The translations under genes and the position numbers were made by a program. The notes beneath the pieces are model-generated. The model ran no database searches. It saw only the letters and a list, made by a program, of their open reading frames with translations, and was not told the origin of the DNA. From the NCBI GenBank assembly GCA_015179045.1, contig WHUZ01000016.1:620001-684000 (forward strand): a stretch of 64,000 bases of DNA, in the 5' to 3' direction. This document shows positions 35,440-44,855 of this stretch, piece after piece; position 1 is the stretch's first letter; the number at the start of each line of letters is the position of its first letter. The stretch comes from Kalaharituber pfeilii (taxonomy: Eukaryota > Ascomycota > Pezizomycetes > Pezizales > Pezizaceae).

Positions 35440-36390
35440 ATACATTGAGAATCAAACTAATGTGGAGTATGGGTGGTATCCGGAATCAGCTTCTCATGGT
35501 GAAGCATATTATTTCCAAGAGTTTTATCATACTCCGGAGCTGAGTAGTTTTATACAACTATCTGGCAATAGCCTTGCCAAGTAGTATATGGTGGTGGAGT
35601 ATAGCAGCACAACTTTCTACTGAGAGTTAAACTAATGTAGAGTGTAGCTGGCATCCGGAATGAGTTTCTCAGGGTGAAGCATATTATTTCCGAGAGTTTT
35701 ATCATACTCCGGAGCTGAGTAGTTTTATACAACTATCTAGCAATAGCCTTGCCCAGTGGTATGTAGCGGTAGAGTATAGCAGTACAACTTTCTAGAGAGT
35801 CAAACTAATGCGGACGGAGTGTAGCAGGTGTCCGGAATGAGTTTCTCATGGTGAAGTATATTATTTCCAAGAGTTTTATTATACTCCGGAGCTGAGTAGT
35901 TCTATACACCTATCTGGCAATGGCCTTGCCCAGTGGTATGTAGCGGCAGAGTATAGCAGCACAACTTTCTACTGAGAGTCAAACTAATGCAGAGTGTAGC
36001 TGCCGGTGGCATCCGGAATGAGTTCCTCATGGTGAAGTATATTATTTCTAAGAGTTTTATTATACTCCGGAGCTGAGTAGTTCTATACAGCTATCTGACA
36101 ATGGCTTCGTCCAGTGGTATACTAGTGGCAGTGGAGTATAGCAGTACTACTTTCCACTGAGAGTCAAACTAATGCGGAGTGTAGCTGGCGTCCGGAATGA
36201 GTTCCTTATAATGAGGAATACCATTTCCGAGAGTTTTATCATACTCCGGAGCTGAGTAGTTCTATACAGCTATCTGGCAATGGCCTTGCCCAGTGGTATG
36301 TAGCGGTAGAGTATAGCAGTACAACTTTCTAGAGAGTCAAACTAATGCGGAGTCTAGCCGGCATCCGGAATGAGTTCCTTATGACAGAAA
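35440..36390 (+). repeat. Tandem array of about 178-bp units (about 5.3 copies)
   Basis: The anchor ACTCCGGAGCTGAGTAGTT starts at 35531, 35706, 35883, 36064 and 36243, giving periods of 175, 177, 181 and 179. Each unit also carries GAGAGTCAAACTAATG, TCCGGAATGAGTT, GAGAGTTTTATCATACTCC and GTAGAGTATAGCAG. The last partial unit runs directly into the helicase reading frame. Confidence 0.92.
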
Positions 36391-37621
36391 CTGATATTTC
36401 CGGGGGTTCCGGGGTGGTCGGAGGCGGCTCCGGGGCGGTCGGAGGCATGTGGGGGAAGGGGCAGGGTATCGAGGTCATACTGCAGGCCAATGTTGCAGAA
36501 TCTTCAACACAAGTCTCCGAGACGGCCGGAATTGGGTCCGGAGGGGGCGGAGTCACCGGAATCGAAGTTACAACCTCTCAGGATGAATTTGATACAATTC
36601 CGGATGAGGATTTCCTACAATTGACTGAGGAGAGAGAGCAGGAGTGTGCTTGGGGGGACGTGGGCGATATATGGTGGAAACCACTTAGTCAGGAAAAGCG
36701 AAAACATGAACAAAGAGAGAACATTCAGGGTGAATATTCTAAAAAGCTTCGGATTCCATGCTAAAGATTGGCAATTGGCTGTGGCGAGTGTGATTATGGA
36801 AAAGCAGGATGCAGTGGTGATTGCAGGGTGTGGTTCAGGAAAGTCTTTGGTGTTCCAAATGCCCATGCTTTCTGGAAATGCGACGTGCTTAGTAATATCA
36901 CCATTAAAAATTATTGCGACACAACAGGTATGATTGGATTGAGTAATTCTAATTTTGCTCCGGAGAGAGAAGGTAATACATTGCAGGCGGAGTTGATGTG
37001 TAGAAAGAACATTCCGGCGTGTGCTCTGAGCCTCTGACAGGAGACACAGTTGCGAGTAACCCATCGCTTTGGCCAGATATCAAGAAAGGGCGATATCGGA
37101 TGGTGTATGCATCCCCAGAGATTCTGTTATCCAATGGTTCATACTTCTGGAGGGTCATCGCGCACGACAAGAAGTCTCCGTTCGTGAAAAACCTCTCGTA
37201 CATTGCCGTGGATGAGGCTCATTGTATTTGGAAGCGGGGGGACTCTGGATTTCGACCGGAATATAAAAATATCGGCACCTTGAGGTCTTTGTTTTCAAAA
37301 GTACCCTTCCTACTTCTCTCAGCAACCTTAGTTCCAAGTGTACTCTCATATATTCACCAGAGCATTGGCTTGAGTACACCAACTTTGGTGTATAAGGAAA
37401 CTACCGCAAGACCTAATATCTCACTATTTGTTGCCGGAATCAAACAACCAAAGACATACAATGACCTAGATTTCTTAGTTGATAATAATCAGGCACCCTG
37501 GCTTATACCAAAAACCATGGTATTTATAGACGACTGTACCCAAACTGTGGCTATGGCGCAACATTTACGATCAAGATTGTATGCGAATCTACATAAATAC
37601 GTGCTATATAAGCATTGCTAG
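36345..37621 (+). pseudogene. RecQ-like DNA helicase, frameshifted and 3' truncated
   Basis: Superfamily 2 helicase remnant inside the inverted-repeat element. The first frame (from 36345) is a Gly/Glu-rich leader whose ATG lies in the tandem array. The second frame gives KDWQLAVASVIMEKQDAVV, then Walker A GCGSGKSLVFQMP (about 36825-36865) and LVISPLKIIATQQ. The third frame gives LTGDTVASNPSLWPDI, MVYASPEILLS, Walker B VDEAHCIWKRGDSGFR (about 37207-37255), LLLSATLVPSVLSYI (motif III) and IPKTMVFIDDCTQTVAMAQ, the first strand of the second RecA domain. The frame changes at about 36740 and 37015-37030 are not explained by clear introns. The gene stops at 37621 with motifs IV-VI absent. The order matches RecQ-family helicases that are multicopy in many fungi. 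Confidence 0.75.
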
Positions 37622-38106
37622 TCAAGTGTCTGTTTGACCTAGTGGATAGTAACTTTCTGTATATTATTCTAAGAGTTATTAACTTCAATTCCAGTAAGTC
37701 CGACTCTTTTAGGTCCAACTCTCTCTGTCTTGAAGTTTAGTCTAACTGGCTAGCTATAGGTAGCTATCCAGTTACTAGTTACTGCCTACCCACCTATATT
37801 AGCCCCATTCTCCAGTAATTAACTAGTTACCTAATTGTAGGGAACGAGGCTATACCTATAAGGAACAATTCCGGATAAAAGTTCCTATAATTAATTGGCT
37901 ATGCAGAGGTAGTAGAAGAACTTAATACTGGACTTACATAGCTGGGCGGCACCCCCAGCACCCCCTCAAGCTCTCCACAGGAAGTAGTGTATTTGACGAA
38001 AAAGTACGCGGAACATTACGGTTCCGTAATACATGCTCCGAATCCATTACGATTTCGACCTCCGGCGCGAAGTGGTTTTGCTCGAGATAGAATTGCAACA
38101 ATGCCT

Positions 38107-38199
38107 CCAGGCGGTTGTATATTGGTTTATTATATTTACAGTTCTTGGCACTCACGTGATCACCCGATTAGCTAATCTCAGGCTTCTACAACCGCCTGG
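38107..38199 (-). repeat. 93-bp palindromic-ended module, right inverted copy
   Basis: It runs from CCAGGCGGTTGTA to TACAACCGCCTGG. Read on the minus strand, it matches the two left-side copies at 35078-35261, with a few substitutions. Confidence 0.88.
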
Positions 38200-38210
38200 G
38201 GACGAGGCTA

Positions 38211-38219
38211 GTCATGCAT
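38211..38219. repeat. Target-site duplication, right (GTCATGCAT)
   Basis: Exact copy of the nine bases at 35058-35066, directly abutting the last base of the right inverted repeat (CGAGGCTA). Confidence 0.82.
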
Positions 38220-39444
38220 ATGGTGTATCTCGCTAGCCAGGCAAATGGTCATCGATGTGCTGCGTCAGAAGATCGCATTAAGACTACATAAGCGTTGAAG
38301 GCATTTCATGGTCACGAACTCTCGGTGGCAGAGCTGCCCAGTCTGCCGAGGAGCTCAGGTCAGAATACGAAGGTCAGCTCGAAACTGGCCTATAACTGGG
38401 CCGAGAATAGAGATAACCCTGCGGAAACCCGGGAAAGCGGACGCATCACTATCGGTAGTCATGACTTGAGGGTAAACGTGATCCGTAGCTTCGCATATAA
38501 CATGCCGAACATCAGCGCTATGTTTTTACCTCCCGATCCCCGCAGAATACCACTGACCCTCTGGACCACTATGCGGAATGTATTTGGACGTCAATACGAC
38601 CTTCCCTCACAAAAGTTGCCGCGAGCAGTAGAGTAGTGCTTGAGCAGTGACTACGGCTGGCTAGTCGTTAGGTAAACCTTAGTACAATAGGCTGGTGCCC
38701 CTGTCTGACACGGCTAGGGACTACTCTGCATTCACGCATATGTTTGTTTGCCGGGTGCTATGGTCCCGAAGGCATGTAGTAACACGTTCCTCAGCCTTTA
38801 AAGTGTATCGATTTTCCCCCTGCTGCATTGGCCCAACTTCCACCTGATCGCTATTTCCTGCTAAGCGAATACCACTATACCCCACTCATATGCCCTATAT
38901 GCCTAACGTGCGCCCCAGTTGATCTCTGGCCCGCAAAAAACTCAAAAAATATCTTGTATATCGGCAATTCTCTATCCAAAGCTCTATGTTGGAGTAAATA
39001 CGGACACCTGGAATGAAGTCCCTAAGGAGAACGACAAGACACGGAGGATGGGTCAAAGAGAAAGTGCTGGAAGCGTGGCATCTCAAACGGTCTGGATAAT
39101 GGTAGGAACTGGCAACTGTAGCGATTGAAGTCATTCCGCCAAATACAGAAGGGCACCCAGAAATGCTGGGCCAGGTGGTGGGTTTTGGGAACATCTCCGG
39201 CCTGAAGTGGTCCGTTCGGTACTGTACTCTAGCTATGAGCCCCATGCCACAGAGTCTAGGCGGCAAAGGAAGCACCACCGGCCTTGCAGATCGTTCAAGT
39301 GCCCGTATTCATCCGAATTGAGTATGAGGTGGACGTCGATCCAGAGGATGGCGGCAAGGCAATAAGCATTGAAGGAAAGAAAGACAGAAGAGAAAGAGCA
39401 TGATATTAGTGGGGATCTCGACACGGTTAGTTACACCCATAGCT

Positions 39445-39482
39445 AGTCTCGTAACCAGACTTAGTCAGCGGTCGCTGACTAA
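39445..39482. repeat. Paired palindromes: AGTCTCGTAACCAGACT and a 10-bp-arm palindrome
   Basis: 39445-39461 is the exact reverse complement of the core of the stem-loop at 34033-34053. It abuts 39461-39482, whose arms TTAGTCAGCG and CGCTGACTAA are perfect inverted copies around GT. Confidence 0.8.
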
Positions 39483-40977
39483 CCCGTAGCCCCGGGCCAC
39501 TGTATGCTGAGGGATGCTGAGCAGTGGTCTGGTAAGCTGGGGAGGTAGGGCGCGCAGGGCTCTATAGGAGAGTGTAATGCAGAATATCTAATGAGGCCAA
39601 AACAAACAAGTTTTATGGATAGGCTACCAGACATGTAGAGGATAGATAGGTATGGTAGACAACTGTCTTTTCTTTAAAATAGATATTATTATAATTGTTG
39701 CAAGATTAATGTTTTGTTACAACCTATCCGCAAAAGAAACCGGGGCCAGCTGTTAGGTACGAGAACAGGCTGCGATTTAGAGACGCTTGAGGAACGCCAA
39801 CTGGAGGCTCTTGGCACTACATGAAGTAAGTAAGTAGTAGAGTACTCTCTGGGCTGTCGCCAAGCTCACTGTATGCGTTGTAAACCAAAGCTGAACGCAA
39901 TACTCCATAATTCAACCGAGCTTCCCGCCTCATCCCTTCCCTTTCCCCCAAGGCTGTCCCTTCTCCTCTTTTGCAGTCTTCGCTTTCCATGGGCAAACGG
40001 AATATGTTACCGATTTTCGTGCGATCTGGCCCTGTTTCATAATAAATCTCACGCTGGCCAACCGTAGCCATTTCGGACATAGGTATTACGAGAGCGGAAC
40101 AGCAATCTTGGATTAGCTGTATTTGAAACGCTCTCACATCAATGAACACGACCGCTCATGCCCGTTTCCGAGAGGTAACTCCAATACAACAATTTACTGC
40201 AGGCTTCTACAGGCCCTAACTGACCAATAATGGTAGGCTCCGTCCCTTCTCAAATTTGAGAAGCGGAAAAGGGCGTTTTATTGAAATGCTCGACTACTCC
40301 AATCTTCGAGCCGATCCACATCTTCGATGTTCATTCATGTTCTCATCGCAATTATGGAGTGCCGCTTAGTTTACACACTAAAGTAGAGGACTACCATTAC
40401 CGGAATTCCTGAATTATGCATATACCCCACTTCTGGAAGTTCAGGATTCCTCACTTCTTGAAGAACGCCTCTTTTGAAGCGAGGTAGTGACAGTAAAGCA
40501 GTTATGATACAACAGGGAAATTGAGCTGTTCTCCGATTGAGCAACTTCTAGTTCCTATGAGAGGTGACCCAATCCAGCTGGAGCAAGTGGGAAGAAAAGT
40601 CAACCACTCGGTGAACTTCCTTTTTTTTTTTTTTTTTTTTTTTCCATACTTTTCTTTTTGGAATTGGATCAACAGGGGAAGCATCCCAAGTTGGTTTGTT
40701 AGGTTGCACCCGGACATGCATGCTAATATTGCCGTCTCAATTATCCATGTCAACTAACGGCGATTTGCACTGGTGGCCTGGGCTTTGAAGCACTGACAAC
40801 TACCTAGAGGTTTCTTCATCCAATCAAGCGATATTAATCTGCTGGAAAGTTCCACAATGCTTGGGAGATTCTGAGAGAAAACGCATTTTGCAACTGATAA
40901 TATTCTTATTCTCTACCAAATTTGTGTGCTGAGCTGGGAAGTACTTCCCCGGAAGCGGTCGTCAGCAGATTTGGTTG

Positions 40978-40997
40978 GTAGTCTGGCTTGAGACTAC
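40978..40997. repeat. Stem-loop repeat variant
   Basis: Arms GTAGTCT and AGACTAC flank GGCTTG; same family as 34033-34053, with a shorter loop. Confidence 0.7.
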
Positions 40998-41712
40998 ATA
41001 CTCATCCAAAGGCTGCAGAAGGTCTGCATCCGTATCACTTACATAAAGCTTCCAGAACCAGGCCTTCACGTTCAACGAAGGTTAGCGCAAATTGGAATAG
41101 GTGGCACGCTTATGCCAAGTTTTAATTAAAAGGTTCTCGTGAGCTGAACGGATAAGGGTGCCTATTCTCAGGGGGTACGACAGGGGAGGGAAATTGAAGA
41201 GCAAACCCCCCCATGGCTACAGATACTTCTGGATGATATTTGTGCACGTTCAGACAGCAGCCACAGTTAGCAAATACAAGAAAGGCAATGGATAAACGGT
41301 AGCGGTATTGATTTTGACGCCCCCCTTTCATCATCATAATTAGCCTCCAGCGTTCGTGCGCCTTATTTTTGGTTCCTGCATGTTGCTTTTCACTAATTTT
41401 TCTGGCTATTCCCAAGTGAGCTCTACCCCCTATCGACAACCAGGCCGAGAATGGGGGCACAACAAGGTGAATAGTCTGCTGTGTGGCCGCAATTCGTCGC
41501 CTATAAGGGCAGCACTCCTCCCTCCTCACTCCAGTCTCTTTCTCCCTCACCCAAGCCAATAAGCTATTACTGCCCGTCGCGTCCAACTCTGTCGACTCGC
41601 ATTCGTTTTTGTCACTCTTTTGGACAACCACTATCTTTAAGCTTTATTCGCTTTCTGACTTTCAGTCACACATTCTTTCTCAAAGAAACCCACTCACAAA
41701 CAAACCATCAAA

Positions 41713-42276
41713 ATGCGTTTCTCCACCGTCGCCGCTTCTGCTGTCTTCGTCAGCATGGTCTTGGCCATGCCACAGGTCTACGTGACTGAGACTGAAATTG
41801 TTACAATCACCTCTTGTGCTCCTGAGAAGCCAAACTGCCCATACACCACTGCTACCAATACCCCTGCTCCTAAGTCAGAGACGACAACAGAGACTGCCCG
41901 CGTCACTACCACCGTCGAGCCAGTCCCTAAGCCAGAGACCACCTCTCCATGCCCTACTGATGTTAAGCCAACTCCAGTGTCAGAGCCAGAGCCAAAGACG
42001 ACCACCTCTCCTGTCGTCCCACCACCAACATACCGCAACGCCACCACCTCCACCACCACCACCACCACCACCACCACGGTTGAACCTGTCTGCCATGGCG
42101 CTCCTCACTGCCCACCACCAAAGTCAACTGGTACTGGTTCTCCTGTCCCACCACCAATGAACACCACTGTACCGGTCGTTCCATCCCCTCCACCACTCTC
42201 TGATGGTGCTGCTGGCAAGTTGGGCGTCTCCTTTGCTGCCGTCATGGGTGCTGCTGCTTTGGCTCTCTTCTTCTAA
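41713..42276 (+). CDS. GPI-anchored, Thr/Pro-rich cell-wall protein
   Basis: 187-residue secreted protein, single exon. Residues 1-18 (MRFSTVAASAVFVSMVLA) form a signal peptide with cleavage after LAMP-like small residues. The mature part is Thr/Pro/Ser-rich (runs of Thr at about 116-124), suited to dense O-mannosylation, and has two NTT/NAT N-glycosylation sites. Four Cys lie in two spaced pairs (SCAPEKPNC, CHGAPHC). The C-terminus shows small residues SDGAAG, a short spacer and a hydrophobic tail VSFAAVMGAAALALFF without a basic end, the GPI-attachment pattern. Codon use (GTC, CCA, ACC preference) and a CT-rich leader with CAAA before the ATG suggest strong expression. The exact wall role is unknown. 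Confidence 0.88.
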   Translation: MRFSTVAASAVFVSMVLAMPQVYVTETEIVTITSCAPEKPNCPYTTATNTPAPKSETTTETARVTTTVEPVPKPETTSPCPTDVKPTPVSEPEPKTTTSPVVPPPTYRNATTSTTTTTTTTTVEPVCHGAPHCPPPKSTGTGSPVPPPMNTTVPVVPSPPPLSDGAAGKLGVSFAAVMGAAALALFF

Positions 42277-44855
42277 ACATCAACTTGTACCCAATATCCT
42301 GAAAATCCGTCACGGTTAGGTTTCAGGATCCGTTATGCTTATTTTTAATATTGGACCGATAGATTCTTAGTGAGAACTTATTGGTTTTACAGCATGTCAA
42401 TGTAGAACGTGGGGTATTCATGGTCGGTTGTTTAGTTGATACGGCTCCTCAGCACCATTTCCTTTGTTAGTGTGGTTCGGTTAAACTGTTTTGTTTTTGT
42501 TCAATTCTTAGTGGGTATATATCTTCGAAAGGAGTTTGTATACTGAAAGTCGCTTCTGCTTTGGGTTGGGGTTCTGGGATTGGATTTCGGACAACCTTTT
42601 TTGTAGATGGTGGAATACGGTTTCTGTCTGTAGTTTCTCTATTTTACTTCTGCAGAGAATTGAATGAGTCCTTTCCCTCATCTAATTTTCTCTATAAATA
42701 CTTTTTTTTCGTGGCTTGTATGAACGGATGAAAGTTGTTACTTTTTGCTGTCACAATTTACGTATTCTCTAGTTCTTCCACGATATTCTGCCATATCTAT
42801 ATCCATCGCGTGAAGTAAATGTGTTGACGTTATGAGATTGAGATTGAGATTAATTCTGACGGGGCCCGGCGAAGTAATTTTTATTGTGCGGGACGTTGGG
42901 CCTTGACTCGTAGGTCATTGGTCAATCGAACTATGCAGGTCCATCCATTATTTTCAACTACATAACATTCACATTAATGGATCGCAGAGCGCAGTGCAAC
43001 ATCATAGCAGACTTGGGTACCAATTTTTGGCGGGTAAACATGCCGGCGGTGTAGTTTTTGCACCCGATGGCAGGGGAAATTTAGCGATGAAGCGCTCAGT
43101 GCTCTGATTCCAGTTTACGGAGCGCATTGGCGGCCATTGCCTATACTCTAACCTTCATACCTAGCGTAGGGGGTTTGGTCAGCCTCGAGACAGGGTTTGT
43201 TCTAATTATTTGGTTTTTATACTTACCGGCGACTGAGCTTTCTATTGACCTTGTAAATGAGGTCGCCCCCCGGGCTTCTGCTGGATACTGAAGTTCGAGA
43301 GATATGCATAGCCACACTGGATGTACTTACAGGTACTCCATCACTCCACTATACTAACGCGGTCATCGCAGCCGAGCCTAGTATGGATAATCCAAATACA
43401 TATCGTAAATTGGCCCAGACCATCAAATCAAGAACGCCAAAACACAGGCTCGCATTGCAAGGGCAGGATTGGGAATAGGCTGGTTTGCGATTGCTAGGAT
43501 TGGGGGGCGTTCTGTGTATGCGTGCTTGTGCAGAATGCGAATTGTTGGGCGCAATGTAGGGATAGGAAAAAAGGTGGTTCGGTTATTGTTATTAATTTGA
43601 ACTCTACGGAGTATGTATTCCGTACGGGGGATTTTATGGGATGAGAGTTGGTACGGATAAGGTATGTGCTGAGAGGGGTTTATCTAGTCTCGCAAGCAGA
43701 GGGGTTATCGCGCGGTGGAGACTTTCCGCAGGAGGTTTTTATCCGAGATTAATATCAATGCTTAGTGGTGTCATGGCGAGGAGTTTTCTGCTCATGCTTG
43801 GGGTATGTACTGAGTACAGCAGAGTTGGACACGAGACTACATCATAAAGTGGTTTGTCCACAATCCATTTATTAGGGCGGATACAAGGTTGTTCAATTGA
43901 TAATTTGTGCAACGTATATCACAGGCCGTAAATTGTAATCAGTCTCGACATTCTAATGTCGTTCAATTCTATGATTTCTTTGTAAAATTCTAGTCTCGTG
44001 ACCAGTAAAGATCCCGCGTCCACGCATACGCAACATTCTTAGTCGGTATGGAATTCCCTTTGTATCAACTGTATTCCCGCATCTCAGCGCAAAACATACC
44101 AACCTTCGGGTCTGCGCAAGAATTGCCGCGCAGGTGGCAAGGGTACAGAGGTATCTGTCTCAAAATTGAGTGATCTGCTATGCATTATTGCCTCCCTCTC
44201 ATCTTGTTTTGTGGATTTGTTTGCTGGTGTGGATTTGAGGCACGTGATAACAGACAAGAGGAGTGCACGTGAATGAAGGGGTTACGTAAGGCGTCCTGGG
44301 CATACTTGATGTGGTAGTCTTCGTTGCTCTCCAACCTGAACAAAGATTTTACATGAACGCCCGCAATAACATCTATTCTACTGGGTTACGTCAACAAATC
44401 AGAACTCAGGTTTCTTTGCCTCTTTACGATCTGAAGTTAACAATGCACACAAAGAAACCATATACCCAAAGCATAAGGACGCCTGTCCTCGACCTCGATC
44501 GATTACAACGATGGATTTCTCTTTGCTTTGTTCCTGATTGAACTCTTTGTCCAATGGTCTCTACTCTAGCCTTCTACTATTGCATGCTACCCGGCTACAG
44601 CGGCGGCTAGAATAATGCCTACTGTACATCGAGGGGTGAGGCCTAGAGTCGCCGTTGCCTTTCTTTGAGGGAGCGGGAAGAGAGATTCTATTGTTGGGTT
44701 ATTGCTATTACCCAACCGACCCCCTTTCCGTTTTACTCTGTCAACTCTCGTTACCGGTAACCACTCACAGGCGTGGATGAACGTGCTCATTTCTTCTGTT
44801 TTCTGATACCCTACTTACTATCTTCAGAGTTTCTTCCCTCGTCTCCAGGTTTGCA
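42277..44855. other. Intergenic region, no gene recognised
   Basis: It holds the 3' flank of the GPI-protein gene, then DNA without conserved frames, including the small inverted-repeat element at 43830-44000. A pyrimidine-rich stretch ending CTCCAG (44849) just before the next coding frame may be a splice acceptor of an unseen upstream exon. Confidence 0.5.
43830..44000. mobile_element. Possible 171-bp MITE with 10-bp inverted ends
   Basis: It begins CACGAGACTA and ends with its exact reverse complement TAGTCTCGTG. The ends extend outwards as GG-x-CACGAGACTA on both sides and resemble the stem-loop repeats at 34033 and 39445. No target duplication was seen. Confidence 0.5.

Larger units (their letters stand above)
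35067..38210. mobile_element. 3.14-kb terminal-inverted-repeat element carrying a RecQ-like helicase remnant
   Basis: The ends are inverted copies starting TAGCCTCGTCCCCAGGCGG. The left end (35067-35164) and the reverse complement of the right end (38113-38210) match over about 98 bases, with two substitutions and one extra A by eye. The flanks carry the exact 9-bp duplication GTCATGCAT, proof of insertion by a cut-and-paste style integrase. Inside are a second tandem copy of the inner part of the left repeat (35169-35261), a roughly 178-bp tandem array (35440-36390) and a broken RecQ-type helicase gene (36345-37621). No transposase frame was recognised. A 9-bp duplication with long inverted repeats resembles Mutator-like elements, but superfamily is not proven. 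Confidence 0.85.
38220..41712. other. Gene-poor region right of the element
   Basis: An open frame at 38295-38636 (113 codons) has no recognised motif. The region contains the stem-loop repeats at 39445-39482 and 40978-40997, and a T-run at 40620-40642. From about 41100 it becomes the upstream region of the GPI-protein gene, with pyrimidine-rich DNA just before the start (41510-41700). No conserved gene was seen. Confidence 0.5.

Noticed and set aside
35067..38210. Helitron, because a helicase is present
   Set aside because: Helitrons lack terminal inverted repeats and target duplications and carry a Rep-PIF1 type helicase; this has both repeats and duplication and a RecQ-type core.
38295..38636. 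113-codon frame right of the inverted-repeat element
   Set aside because: No known motif, no splice partners and no helicase or transposase similarity; not supported as a gene.
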